The translations under genes and the position numbers were made by a program. Shown piece by piece: positions 8,425 through 16,931 of a DNA stretch of 47,047 bases (within the stretch, counting starts at the first letter, position 1; every line of letters begins with the position of its first letter). Source of the stretch: Richelia sp. SL_2_1 (lineage in GTDB: Bacteria > Cyanobacteriota > Cyanobacteriia > Cyanobacteriales > Nostocaceae); assembly GCA_012033205.1 (NCBI GenBank), contig JAAUSO010000035.1, positions 1-47,047 on the forward strand, written 5' to 3'. The notes below the pieces were generated by a model. It did no database searches, was not told the origin of the DNA, and saw nothing but the letters and a program-made list of their open reading frames with translations.

Positions 8425-9227
8425 GCTTAAAACTTGATACTTTAGCATATACAAATAAACTCAGAGGATTACCACCAGAACACAAATTAATTTTCGCTTT
8501 GACAACTTTGTTAATTTCCCTTTCTACCCATCCACCAATCCAAATTTTAATCGCTTTATGGATGGGTATTTGGACGGTTGTTTATGCCAAAATTCCTGCT
8601 GGTACTTATTTCAAAATATTAGCCGTTGCTAGTTTTTTTTGGTTGACTAGTTTACCGGCTTTAATTATCAACGCTATTTCTATCGCCGATGTTTTGAAAG
8701 TACAAAATGATGCTTGGCAAGGTTTCACTTTTAGTTCTTACTATATATATATTAGTCCTAGTGGTTTCTATCAAGCACTTAATATATTTACCAGAGCCTT
8801 TGCTTCCGTTTCTTGTCTATATTTTTTAATGCTAACTGTTCCGTTTACGGAAGTATTGCAAACTCTACGTCGTTTCAAATTTCCTACACTGTTAATCGAA
8901 TTATTATTATTAATGTATCGGTTTATTTTCATTTTATGGAATACAGCCACCGATTTATCAATTGCTCAACAATCTCGTCTTGGCTACCGTAATTTTCGCA
9001 CAAGTATCAAAAGTTTGGCGCTATTAGTTGGACAACTTCTAAAGCGAACTTTACAAAAATACAGTCAATTCTCTTTAGGATTAGAAGCACGAGGTATGAG
9101 CGGAGAATTTCGAGTTTATGCTCCCCGTCGCTATCGTTCATCAACGCGGTATATCATCGAAGCAATTATCGGTTGGGTAATTTTAATAGTATTAGAATGG
9201 TGGTTGAATGCAAGAATATTTACTTGA
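8421..9227 (+). CDS. cbiQ: ECF transporter transmembrane coupling protein CbiQ
   Basis: A 268-residue T-component. It has hydrophobic helices at roughly 28-60, 70-95 and 115-140 and one near the C-terminus, plus the cytoplasmic coupling helix with the Ala-Arg-Gly motif in SLGLEARGMSGEFRVY, which docks onto the ATPase. ATG at 8421 overlaps the cbiN stop, and its own 3' end overlaps cbiO by 20 bp. The length is typical. It transmits ATP-driven movement from CbiO to CbiM. Confidence 0.92.
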   Translation: MSLKLDTLAYTNKLRGLPPEHKLIFALTTLLISLSTHPPIQILIALWMGIWTVVYAKIPAGTYFKILAVASFFWLTSLPALIINAISIADVLKVQNDAWQGFTFSSYYIYISPSGFYQALNIFTRAFASVSCLYFLMLTVPFTEVLQTLRRFKFPTLLIELLLLMYRFIFILWNTATDLSIAQQSRLGYRNFRTSIKSLALLVGQLLKRTLQKYSQFSLGLEARGMSGEFRVYAPRRYRSSTRYIIEAIIGWVILIVLEWWLNARIFT

Positions 9228-10032
9228 ATTTGAACAGGTTCATTACACTTATCCCGGCGCTCAAGAATCTTCTCTCAACGGTGTGACATTAAATATTCCA
9301 TCTGGTAAAAAATCTGCACTTATCGGTCAAAATGGTTGTGGTAAAACCACATTATTTTTATTAGCAAATGGTTTGTATAAACCGAATAGTGGAATTGTCC
9401 GTTGGCACGGTAAACCATTACGTTATGACCGCAAATATCTGAGTAATTTACGACAAGAAATCGGGTTAATATTTCAAGATCCAGAACAACAATTAGTAGC
9501 ATCTACAATTGAAGAAGATATTTCCTACGGCTTATGCAATTTGAATTTACCGACTTTAGAAATTCAAGTGAGAGTAGAGGAAATATTAGTCGAATTTCAA
9601 TTAACAGAATTAGCACAAAGACCAGTACATCATTTAAGTTTGGGTCAAAAAAAACGAGTTTCCATTGCAGATATAATGGTACTGCGACCCAACTTATTAT
9701 TATTAGACGAACCCACGGCATATTTAGATATTAAACATACTCGTCAACTGATAAAAACCCTAGATAAAATTCATCAAAATGGTACAACATTATTAATGTC
9801 CACCCACGATTTAGATTTAGTTTATCGTTGGGCTGATTGGATATTTGTCATGGATAAAGGAAAATTAATTATAGAAGGTAAACCCCAAGATATATTTGCT
9901 CAAGAAAAACTTTTAGAACAGTTAGATTTAGGATTACCGTTGATATATCAGCTGCTATTTGATGATAGTTTATCTACTGAAGAAAAAGCTGTTGTAGAAA
10001 AATTGCGAGAAAGAATATTAAAAATAATGTAG
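9208..10032 (+). CDS. cbiO: ECF transporter ATPase CbiO
   Basis: A 274-residue ATP-binding cassette. It has Walker A GQNGCGKTT (about residue 39), Q-loop LIFQDPEQQLV, signature LSLGQKKRV (LSGGQ variant with Leu in the third position), Walker B LLLLDEPTAYLD and H-loop STHDLDLV. The FQDPEQQL sequence after the Q-loop glutamine is typical of ECF ATPases. It is the last gene of the cbiMNQO operon. The stop lies inside a palindromic family C repeat at 10030-10054 that could act as the terminator. Confidence 0.94.
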   Translation: MQEYLLEFEQVHYTYPGAQESSLNGVTLNIPSGKKSALIGQNGCGKTTLFLLANGLYKPNSGIVRWHGKPLRYDRKYLSNLRQEIGLIFQDPEQQLVASTIEEDISYGLCNLNLPTLEIQVRVEEILVEFQLTELAQRPVHHLSLGQKKRVSIADIMVLRPNLLLLDEPTAYLDIKHTRQLIKTLDKIHQNGTTLLMSTHDLDLVYRWADWIFVMDKGKLIIEGKPQDIFAQEKLLEQLDLGLPLIYQLLFDDSLSTEEKAVVEKLRERILKIM

Positions 10033-10054
10033 AGACGTAGCACTGCTACGTCTC
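10030..10054. repeat. Family C palindrome GAGACGTAGCA..TGCTACGTCTC, copy 1
   Basis: TAGAGACGTAGCACTGCTACGTCTCC forms a near-perfect hairpin of about 11 bp. The cbiO TAG overlaps its first bases. Other copies are at 13911, 37785 and 41565. It sits between convergent genes, consistent with use as a two-way terminator. Confidence 0.75.
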
Positions 10055-10096
10055 CCTAGATTTCGATTTATTTCAAATAATACAACTATGAATTAA

Positions 10097-10649
10097 CTAC
10101 CGCTGACTAACAAAAAGCTGCGTAAAATAATATTCACCTTTGGAATTTTTCGCAACACCAATACCAGTCACCTGATACTTACCAACTATATTCCGATGAT
10201 GACCAGAACTTTTTAATCCAACCCTCAACAGCAGATTTTCCGGGATTGCGATAACCTTGATTATAAGCAACATTTTCCGCTACACCATTCCAGGCAATTA
10301 ACTTAGAAATTTTGTTGTAGCGAGAACTTGAACCATCATGTCCAAAAGGAACTCGCTTATCAGCCATTTGTTTACTGTGCTGTCTTGCAATTTCAGTTAT
10401 ATCACTGTTGAATTTCAGCGGTGGTAAACCTTTGCTACTACGGTATTGATTAATTTGTTCGTGAACCGATTTTTCCATAGCAGCAACATCTGAAGCTGCA
10501 TTGACTGATTTTGCACCTAATCCAATTTCGGAATTACTCAAAAACTGGGTTATTTCCCCTCCACCTAACATGATTGCTGTTCCTAAAACAACTCCAAACA
10601 ATGGGAACACTTTTTTCAAATCAGACTTTAGCCGAGTATTCTTCAACAT
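10097..10649 (-). pseudogene. SCP/CAP-domain extracellular protein, single-base frameshift
   Basis: The ATG at 10649 (GGAG ten bases upstream) opens a 156-residue frame with a signal-anchor segment (about 15-30) and a CAP/SCP domain: VHEQINQYRSSKGLPPLKF, ARQHSKQMADKR, PFGHDG, VAENVAYN. It ends abnormally after EGWIK with KFWSSSEYSW. In the other frame the family's normal ending follows directly: SSGHHRNIVGKYQVTGIGV, then KGEYYFTQLF, stopping at 10097. Removing one base from the T5 run (plus strand) at 10210-10214 restores the gene. CAP proteins in bacteria are secreted and mostly of unknown role. The restored length of about 183 residues is normal. A sequencing error is an alternative to real decay. 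Confidence 0.85.
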
Positions 10650-11013
10650 TTCTATTTACTCCAAAAACAACTGAATAAACCTCTACTTATAATTCCCTTC
10701 ATCGAGAGAAAAATAACTTTTTTGCACTTTGATTCCGGTAGATTTATTCGCGATTTGGTAGAAGCATGATTGAAAGTATGTAATTCTGTTTACCTTATTC
10801 ACCCTGTCAGCAGAATTTCCCACAAAAGTAAAGTTAATTCATCACTTACTTTTGCAAACTTTCTATGTGATTGTAACTAACTTTTCTCCATTTTGGGTTA
10901 TGAAATAGTTAAAAGCATTGTAATTTAAAATACTTTATATATTTTTTTTGGAAAATATTAATATTTATCAAATAAAAAACCTTCATTACAACGCGGAAAA
11001 TACTCACTTTTAC
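10650..11013. other. AT-rich intergenic region
   Basis: 364 bp between the SCP gene and the methyltransferase gene. I see A/T runs near 10940-10985 and no coding sequence, no recognised repeat family and no RNA gene. Confidence 0.5.
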
Positions 11014-12021
11014 TTAACAATCATCATCAGCATTTTCTTCAAATCTCAATTTTGAGCTTTTAATATAATCTTCATCAATTTCAAAAGCTAACCAATTTCT
11101 TTGCAAAGTTTCAGCAATCCTACCCGTCATATTTGAACCAGCAAAAGGGTCTAACACTATATCACCTGGTTCCGTACAAAGGTTAATCACAAATTCTGGT
11201 AAAGCTTGAGGAAATCTTGCCGGATGTGGTTTAAAACCTTCTTCTTTACATCGGCGTTGATAATAATCGTTAGAGGCAGTATTCGAGGCAGAAATGACAT
11301 TTACCGACTGCATTTCTTCTTCCACATAAACTTCCTGTAAAAGTGTAGGTTGTCCTATTTCTTCTTTATTTTCTTGACATCGCCCATCAATAATATTAGG
11401 TGGAATAGCTCCGCCTCTATCATTGCCAAATTTATCGGAAATATCATGCCCAGATGGTCTAACTTTAGGTTTATAACCGTTCTTAAGCAGATTTTTCATT
11501 GCTTCACTATAAGGCTTCAAAACCCTTCGATTATTAGCTTTCGGATGGGGTTCCTTTGAAAGCCACCATACCGTATTAACCGAATCTTTTACTCTTTCCC
11601 TGCGAATTGTTACCCATTCAGCCGGGGTAGGAAGTTTTGCTGGATTATACCAATATAATTCTTGCGCTAAATAAAATCCTACACCACCTTTTTGTTGCGA
11701 TTTGCACAAAGAAATAACTAGTTCAAAATGATAAAGTGAACGAACTGGCATTCCTTTAACCCAACTACCACCAATATCAATAACTAGCGAACCTGTTGGT
11801 TTTAAAATCCGGTAAAATTGCATTGCAAAATCTTTAAACCATTCCACATATTCATCGGCATCTACGTTTCCATATTCTTTTTTACGAACAAGCGCAAATG
11901 GTGGAGATGTACAAATTAAATCAATACTTTCGTCAGGAATATTTGCAATCAATTCTAAACTATTTCCTAAATATGCAGCGCCAAATTTTGTTGCGTAATA
12001 TGAGTCGTAACTAAATTTCAT
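11014..12021 (-). CDS. Orphan site-specific DNA methyltransferase (beta class, m4C or m6A)
   Basis: A 335-residue methyltransferase. The catalytic motif IV TSPPF (about residue 38) comes before the SAM-binding motif I DPFAGSNMTG (about residue 298), the circular order of the beta class. The TSPPF form is typical of N4-cytosine and some N6-adenine enzymes acting on exocyclic amines in DNA. The region between holds a variable target-recognition stretch (about 180-255). There is no restriction endonuclease or specificity subunit on either side, so it behaves as an orphan. Cyanobacteria carry conserved solitary methylases, including a GGCC m4C enzyme in Synechocystis. This could be its homologue, but the target cannot be read from sequence. 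ATG at 12021 lacks a strong ribosome-binding site. Confidence 0.9.
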   Translation of the reverse strand: MKFSYDSYYATKFGAAYLGNSLELIANIPDESIDLICTSPPFALVRKKEYGNVDADEYVEWFKDFAMQFYRILKPTGSLVIDIGGSWVKGMPVRSLYHFELVISLCKSQQKGGVGFYLAQELYWYNPAKLPTPAEWVTIRRERVKDSVNTVWWLSKEPHPKANNRRVLKPYSEAMKNLLKNGYKPKVRPSGHDISDKFGNDRGGAIPPNIIDGRCQENKEEIGQPTLLQEVYVEEEMQSVNVISASNTASNDYYQRRCKEEGFKPHPARFPQALPEFVINLCTEPGDIVLDPFAGSNMTGRIAETLQRNWLAFEIDEDYIKSSKLRFEENADDDC

Positions 12022-12139
12022 CTGAATTTTATTAGTACTTGCGTACTCTAAATATTAACAGCATTATTAATCAAAGCATAAAATTTCTCATTTTTAGCGA
12101 TTTAGCTAAGCAATTGGAGTTTAACATCGCTTTTTTGTA

Positions 12140-12260
12140 TTAAGTACTTACGCAAAATTATTTATATAATTACTCGTGAGTTATATAAGGCTCCCCTCTT
12201 CCCTTTTCCCTCTTCACGGACTAAACGAAATGTTTAATTTATTTTGCACGAGTACTTAAA
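12140..12260. repeat. Inverted-repeat element, family F (MITE-like)
   Basis: The left end TTAAGTACTTACGCAAAAT and right end ATTTTGCACGAGTACTTAAA are imperfect inverted repeats (TTAAGTACT and GCAAAAT shared). The 121-bp body contains a CCCTCTTCCCTTTTCCCTCTTC tract and no ORF. It lies in the 331-bp gap between the methyltransferase and carotenoid isomerase genes. Confidence 0.6.
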
Positions 12261-12286
12261 TCAGCGTGAGTTCCATGTTGGTGTAA

Positions 12287-12331
12287 GAAGTCGGGTTTTT
12301 ATCAATTTATATCGTTAAAACCCGAATTCTG
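12287..12331. repeat. Family B hairpin repeat, copy 3
   Basis: GAAGTCGGGTTTTT and AAAACCCGAATTCTG flank a short AT-rich loop. One arm base differs (GAATTC for GACTTC). It lies just downstream of the carotenoid isomerase stop. Confidence 0.7.
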
Positions 12332-12352
12332 CGATTTGCATCAAATCATCTC

Positions 12353-13840
12353 TTACAACTCCAAATCTACCGCTACCCGATGAGCGCAGGCAAACCCGGA
12401 AAAGGCTACCGCATTCAATCCTTGTCCGGGAAAGGTACTATCTCCTACAATATATAATCCTTCGATTGCTGTCCGATTAAACGGCATCCCTAATAATCCC
12501 CGTAACTTCCTTCTGGGTATTGGTCCATATGTACCATCTACCCTTCCCAAAAATCGCCGATGGGTTCTTGGTGTTCCAGCTTCTAAATAATCTAAATTCG
12601 CATCTATCTCTGGAAATATCTTTTTCAATCTGTCCACAATTCGCCAAGCTGTAGCTTCTTTTTTGGCTTCGTATTCTTTCTCAGATAAACCCTGCCATTG
12701 ATCAATCGAGTGTGTCGCGAACGCATGAATGATATGATATCCTTCTGGGGCTAACTCTGCGTCGAGCAATGTCGGAATGGAAACAAAAATTGTCCCTTCG
12801 GAATCGGTCATTTTCTCCCACTCCGACAATAAAATATGATGACATTCCGTTTCGGAAGATAATAATTCTGCTTTTACTCCCATATGTAAGCTGAAAAAAC
12901 TCGGCGACTTTTTGTATCGCTGTTGCCATTTTTTTTCATTAATTGGTATTTTTACAGGCGAAAGTAGTTTCTCAAAGGTATTCCAGCGGGTAGCATTAGA
13001 AACAACACGTTTGGCACGATATACTTGATTATTTGCTAGTTTTACGCCTACAACTCGTTTTTTCTCTACAAGAATTTGCGTGACTTTGGCTTGATATTTA
13101 ATTTCTCCTCCCTTTTTAATTAAACCTTCTACCAGCTTTTGAGCAATTTGTCCTACACCACCTTGAGGATAATTAACTCCACCGTAATGTCTGTCAGAAA
13201 ATACCATTCCGGCGTTAATCATTGGTGTCATGTCGGCAGGTACCACCGACCAGCAATAACATTCTATATCAATAAACTTTAATAATTCTGGGTCTTTAAT
13301 ATATCTTCGTGCTATATCTCCTACGTTTTGCGGTAGATACTTAGCTAAACTCAAACAAGCTAATGGGTGTCTAAAAAAGCTTCTCATTAAATATCGAGGT
13401 TCTTCTAAAGACAGTAATTCCATTTGATTTAAACAATTAAAAACTTGCCAACACTCGTCATAAAAACGACGAATTCCTTTACTTTCGTGAGGAAAATAAG
13501 CAATTAAATTTTGTAAAAAATCTTCATAATTTCGTTCGACTTTCAAATCTAACGAGTTGGGTAAATGATAGTGAATTTGTACATGATCAGGAATTGTTTT
13601 CAAGCTCATATCTACAGCTTGTAAAGCACGGGTAAGTAAATTAGTCGTTCCCTTTTCCCCAAACCCAAAAATCATCGAAGCACCCACATCAAAGCGATAA
13701 CCTTCCCGTTCAAAATAGCCCGCACTACCACCAGGAATAGTATATCCCTCCAAAACCAGTACCTTCGCACCCTTCGCCACCAACTGAGTCGCAGTTACCA
13801 AACCACCAATCCCAGCCCCAATTACAATCACGTCATACAT
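12353..13840 (-). CDS. crtH: Carotenoid (prolycopene) isomerase CrtISO/CrtH
   Basis: An FAD-dependent isomerase that converts poly-cis lycopene to all-trans lycopene in carotenoid synthesis. The N-terminus MYDVIVIGAGIGGLVTA is the dinucleotide-binding fold. The C-terminal half has GTPRTHRRFLGR and the second FAD-contact region GLYIVGDSTFPGQGLNAVAF, both characteristic of the CrtISO/phytoene desaturase superfamily. The length of about 495 residues is normal. The frame can be extended 13 codons to a TTG at 13879, but the ATG at 13840 gives the conserved N-terminus directly and is preferred. It is monocistronic. Desaturase homologues such as CrtD are less likely because the residues after the FAD site match my memory of CrtH. 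Confidence 0.88.
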   Translation of the reverse strand: MYDVIVIGAGIGGLVTATQLVAKGAKVLVLEGYTIPGGSAGYFEREGYRFDVGASMIFGFGEKGTTNLLTRALQAVDMSLKTIPDHVQIHYHLPNSLDLKVERNYEDFLQNLIAYFPHESKGIRRFYDECWQVFNCLNQMELLSLEEPRYLMRSFFRHPLACLSLAKYLPQNVGDIARRYIKDPELLKFIDIECYCWSVVPADMTPMINAGMVFSDRHYGGVNYPQGGVGQIAQKLVEGLIKKGGEIKYQAKVTQILVEKKRVVGVKLANNQVYRAKRVVSNATRWNTFEKLLSPVKIPINEKKWQQRYKKSPSFFSLHMGVKAELLSSETECHHILLSEWEKMTDSEGTIFVSIPTLLDAELAPEGYHIIHAFATHSIDQWQGLSEKEYEAKKEATAWRIVDRLKKIFPEIDANLDYLEAGTPRTHRRFLGRVDGTYGPIPRRKLRGLLGMPFNRTAIEGLYIVGDSTFPGQGLNAVAFSGFACAHRVAVDLEL

Positions 13841-13910
13841 AATTTTGAATTGATAATTAATATTTATTAAAAGGGACAAGGGGGATCATTCTTAACTCCT
13901 AACTCCGGTA

Positions 13911-13938
13911 CAGACGTAGCAATACGCCCCGTCTCTAC
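13911..13938. repeat. Family C palindrome, copy 2 (degenerate)
   Basis: CAGACGTAGCAATACGCCCCGTCTCTAC is a diverged copy of the GAGACGTAGC palindrome, 70 bp upstream of crtH. Neighbouring short direct repeats CTTAACTCCTAACTCCGG flank it on both sides. Confidence 0.55.
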
Positions 13939-14257
13939 AATTCCTAACTCCGGTGGTACTAACTCTTAAGATAATCCAAAATCTCAAATCTCAAATCCAA
14001 AATAAAAAAAGAGGGACAAGTCCGCAATGCCGACCAATCCCGTCTGCCGTTCCTTAAAGAGAGGAGAACACTGAGAAGTAATATAGCGTTGATTGAGAAT
14101 AAATGTCAACTACTAATTAGAAAAATTCTCAATAAAATTTCAATGATATTTCAATAAAATTTGTAAGGGTTTATATTTGGTATTAGCGAGCAGCTTAAAA
14201 CAGTATTATGATGTTTGGCGTTGTTATACCTTATATATTGAAGCTTTTACATTTATT
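13939..14257. other. Intergenic region upstream of upp
   Basis: About 320 bp. It contains ATCTCAAATCTCAAATCC direct repeats near 13980 and otherwise AT-rich sequence. An in-frame leader of 27 codons runs from a TTG at 14177 into upp, but it looks unlike the family N-terminus and is treated as non-coding. Confidence 0.5.
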
Positions 14258-14908
14258 ATGACGCTACAACTGCGCGTTTACGTTCCACCTCATCCTTTAA
14301 TCAAGCACTGGTTAGCAGTTGCTCGCGATGCTGGTACACCTTCTGTATTGTTTCGTTCTGCGATGACTGAATTGGGACGTTGGTTAACTTACGAAGCTGC
14401 TAGGGAATGGCTACCAACTTTAGAATCAACTGTTCAAACTCCATTGGAAGTATGTCCTGCAACATTAATTAATCCTGAAATTCCTGTAGCGGTGGTACCA
14501 ATTTTACGAGCGGGGTTGGGATTGCTGGAAGGAGCGCAAACTTTGCTACCTCTGGCATCTATTTATCATTTAGGTTTGGTGCGAAACGAGGAAACTTTGC
14601 AACCCCGATGTTATCTCAACAAGCTACCAGAAAAAATTGACCCCCAAACCAGAGTGTTAATTACCGACCCTATGCTGGCTACAGGAGGCTCTATAATGGC
14701 TGCTATGTCGGAATTGACTCAACGGGGTGTAGACCCGGCTTTAACGCGGATTGTCTGCGTCGTTGCCTCTCCTCCGGCGTTGCAAAAATTAAGTACGGCT
14801 TATCCGAGTTTAAATATCTATACCGCAGCGATTGACGAAGTTATTAACGAGCGAGGTTTTATTGTACCGGGATTAGGAGATGCTGGCGATCGCACTTTTG
14901 GGACTTAA
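14258..14908 (+). CDS. upp: Uracil phosphoribosyltransferase
   Basis: Pyrimidine salvage: uracil plus PRPP gives UMP. The 216-residue product starts MTLQLRVYVPPHPLIKHWL and carries the PRPP-binding loop VLITDPMLATGGSI (about residue 130) and the C-terminal uracil-binding region RGFIVPGLGDAGDRTFGT, complete to the end. The upstream frame is open to a TTG at 14177, but the ATG at 14258 gives the family-standard length. A HIP1 site overlaps its 3' end (14886). It is followed by the small membrane protein gene after 80 bp on the same strand. Confidence 0.95.
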   Translation: MTLQLRVYVPPHPLIKHWLAVARDAGTPSVLFRSAMTELGRWLTYEAAREWLPTLESTVQTPLEVCPATLINPEIPVAVVPILRAGLGLLEGAQTLLPLASIYHLGLVRNEETLQPRCYLNKLPEKIDPQTRVLITDPMLATGGSIMAAMSELTQRGVDPALTRIVCVVASPPALQKLSTAYPSLNIYTAAIDEVINERGFIVPGLGDAGDRTFGT

Positions 14909-14987
14909 GTTAGTATTTCTCTAGGACTTACTACAAAAAAAGTGATGATTAAAGTAGGAAGTAGCAATAGAGATGGACGGAAATATT

Positions 14988-15347
14988 ATGAGTCAACGCG
15001 ATGGTTTTGCGAGCGGTTTTTTCGCTGGAGCAATTTTTGGTAGCATCGTTGGCGGTGTTATCGGCACCCTAGTAGCACAAAAACGCGATGGAGCAGAATT
15101 AACCGAAGATGAACGAGAACAGCAAATAACAGGTACGGGTGATTTAAATTATAAATCTACCAAAAGACAGATGCGAGGTGCGCCATCTTCAGCTATGGAA
15201 ATGGAAGTAGCACGACGCTCACTAGAAGATAAAATTGCTCAATTAAACGCCACAATTGATGAAGTACGCGACCAATTAGGCAATGTAAACAATAATTCTG
15301 GTGAGGTAAATCAACTTTCAGACCGTAGTGAAGAATTACAGTCTTAA
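14988..15347 (+). CDS. Small membrane-anchored coiled-coil protein, YtxH-like
   Basis: About 119 residues. A Gly-rich hydrophobic segment (GFFAGAIFGSIVGGVIGTLVA) near the N-terminus gives one membrane span. The rest is hydrophilic, with a predicted coiled coil (MEVARRSLEDKIAQLNATID, then EVRDQL) at the C-terminus. The pattern resembles cyanobacterial YtxH-like proteins with no assigned function. ATG at 14988 (MSQRDGF) is preferred to the ATG at 14973, because similar proteins as I recall them begin near there; the call is weak. It may be co-transcribed with the YggT-type gene 171 bp downstream. Confidence 0.7.
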   Translation: MSQRDGFASGFFAGAIFGSIVGGVIGTLVAQKRDGAELTEDEREQQITGTGDLNYKSTKRQMRGAPSSAMEMEVARRSLEDKIAQLNATIDEVRDQLGNVNNNSGEVNQLSDRSEELQS

Positions 15348-15518
15348 AGAAATATTGATCAATTGAGCGGAATTTGAACGATAACTTGTTTTGTAACCGC
15401 TCAAAATCTATCTGAAAAAAGATAAATATCGAAACCGTCTTCTGGGCAATAACAGTACTAACTAAATTAAAATCGATAATAAGACGGCTTTTACCTAAAC
15501 TCAAAACACCAAACATTT

Positions 15519-15794
15519 ATGTATTTATTGATCAGCACACTACTCACATTCATCCAGATTTACAGTTTTCTATTGATTGCTCGAGTTCTGTTAACCTGGT
15601 TCCCGCAAATTGAGTGGTATAACCAACCATTTGCAGCACTCAGCCAGATAACCGACCCTTATCTTAATCTTTTCCGCAATATAATTCCCCCTTTAGGAGG
15701 AATTGATTTATCTCCGCTTTTGGCTTTCTTAGCACTAAATTTAGCTAGCGGACTTCTGGGAAGTTTAGCAGGGCCGCTGAGTTCGAGTTTTTAA
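15519..15794 (+). CDS. YggT/Ycf19 family membrane protein
   Basis: A 91-residue protein with two hydrophobic hairpins and the family motif LIARVLLTWFPQIEW, then ITDPYLNLFRNIIPPLGGIDLSPLLA. In plastids and cyanobacteria this family includes CCB3/YCF19-type proteins linked to cytochrome b6 maturation and nucleoid or thylakoid organisation. Which role applies here cannot be told. The start is ATG at 15519. The protein is complete. Confidence 0.9.
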   Translation: MYLLISTLLTFIQIYSFLLIARVLLTWFPQIEWYNQPFAALSQITDPYLNLFRNIIPPLGGIDLSPLLAFLALNLASGLLGSLAGPLSSSF

Positions 15795-15879
15795 ATTACT
15801 CAAAGCTACCTATGAAGTATGAAGTTTTGATTTTCATCTTCATACTTCAAATCCTTGATGATTGATTATTAATTATTCA

Positions 15880-16314
15880 TCAGTAACGCACTTTAGAAGT
15901 AAATCCCGATGCTTTAAACTGCTTTAACTTTAATGGTGTAGGTTGATTTGCGGGAACAGTAATTCTCATTTCAAAATTGCTTTCTCCTGGTGGTACTTCA
16001 GTGATAGAACCCAGACGAGTCCGGTTTTGCATCACCGAGTTATTATTTGCATCGTAAATCCTTCCAAAAATGTCTGCATCATATACAGTTTTATTCGTCA
16101 TGTTTTTAGCTGTTCCCGTGACAATAAAACAATTTGCAGCCCGACTAGCACCACCACTAGTTACATTCCCTTGGGCTAATTCTGGCGGACATTCTTGGTA
16201 AGATATATCAGATAAAGGAATTTGGGTGATTGCTAAAGCAGAGGGAGAATAAATCCAGGAGAATACCCCAATAACACAAGAAATACAGAAAATTGTTAGC
16301 GATCGCAATAACAT
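15880..16314 (-). CDS. Secreted hypothetical protein (FxLYD-like fold)
   Basis: About 144 residues. An N-terminal signal sequence (MLLRSLTIFCISCVIGVFSW) ends near SPSALA. The mature part has two Cys (ECPPELA and AANCFIV) that could form a disulfide. A beta-rich module reads TGTAKNMTNKTVYDADIFGRIYDANN, then ITEVPPGESNFEMRITVPAN, like the FxLYD domain of secreted and surface proteins. The ATG at 16314 is preferred over a GTG at 16353 because it places the signal sequence at the terminus. It is convergent with the YggT-type gene. The function is unknown. Confidence 0.7.
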   Translation of the reverse strand: MLLRSLTIFCISCVIGVFSWIYSPSALAITQIPLSDISYQECPPELAQGNVTSGGASRAANCFIVTGTAKNMTNKTVYDADIFGRIYDANNNSVMQNRTRLGSITEVPPGESNFEMRITVPANQPTPLKLKQFKASGFTSKVRY

Positions 16315-16525
16315 AAAATACACCGCCCAATTAAATTGAATTATAGAATACACTTAAGACCCAGCTTATCAGCGACTAGCGATCGATGACTAAATAGTTG
16401 CAAAGAAAGCAATGTGTTATTGAGCCATCTTGAATATAATTTTTTGCCATAATTTGCGTAATTACTCTCTAATCTAATGTATTTATACATACTATACATA
16501 ATATTTGTATAAAAAAAGAGTAATT

Positions 16526-16864
16526 ATGGTTTCCATGGGTGCCCTAGGAAGTGCAGTGAGTATAATTGTACGTGCCAATAAATTCATCGAACAAGGAAAA
16601 ACAGGACAATCAGACTTATTTTTTACTGGCTTTTTCCGTCCCATTGTTGGAATGTCTTTCGCTATTTTTGCGGTAGCATTAATTGAATCTGGAGTATTTT
16701 CCGGTATATTCCAAATCTCCGCACGAGAAAACCGCACTATTTATCTGTATATGGCGATCGCCTTTATCGCAGGATTTAGCGAAAGGCTTGTAGAAGACGT
16801 AGTTTTAAAAACCGAAAACACATTAACAGGTTTTTCCTCACATTCAAATAAATCAAATGATTAA
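16526..16864 (+). CDS. Hypothetical membrane protein, possibly a 5'-truncated gene
   Basis: 112 residues from ATG at 16526 (weak AGAG seven bases upstream). It has hydrophobic segments at about 1-12, 43-62 and 77-93 and the stretch FFTGFFRPIVGMSFAIFA, then MAIAFIAGFSERLVEDVV. I associate this pair of motifs with the C-terminal part of larger cyanobacterial membrane proteins, so the 5' part may have been lost. The sequence upstream of 16505 has stops in all relevant frames and looks intergenic. An AACCTCT heptanucleotide array begins directly after the stop. Confidence 0.55.
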   Translation: MVSMGALGSAVSIIVRANKFIEQGKTGQSDLFFTGFFRPIVGMSFAIFAVALIESGVFSGIFQISARENRTIYLYMAIAFIAGFSERLVEDVVLKTENTLTGFSSHSNKSND

Positions 16865-16867
16865 TTA

Positions 16868-16929
16868 ACCTTTAACCTCTAACCTCTAACCTCTAACCTC
16901 TAACCTTTGACCTTTGACCTTTGACCTTT
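16868..16929. repeat. Heptanucleotide tandem array (CTCTAAC/CTTTGAC)n
   Basis: About nine units of a 7-bp repeat with two interchanging variants, CTCTAAC and CTTTGAC. The complement of CTTTGAC is GTCAAAG, the same register as the array at 46923-47047. Short tandemly repeated heptamers of this type are well known in heterocystous cyanobacteria. There are no spacers, so it is not a CRISPR. Confidence 0.9.
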
Positions 16930-16931
16930 AT

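Noticed and set aside
10650-12352. Restriction enzyme partner for the methyltransferase
   Set aside because: Both flanks (364 and 331 bp) lack coding sequence, and the neighbouring genes are a CAP protein and a carotenoid isomerase.
14177-14257. 27-codon N-terminal extension of upp
   Set aside because: Starts with TTG, reads unlike the family, and the ATG at 14258 gives the normal UPRTase length.
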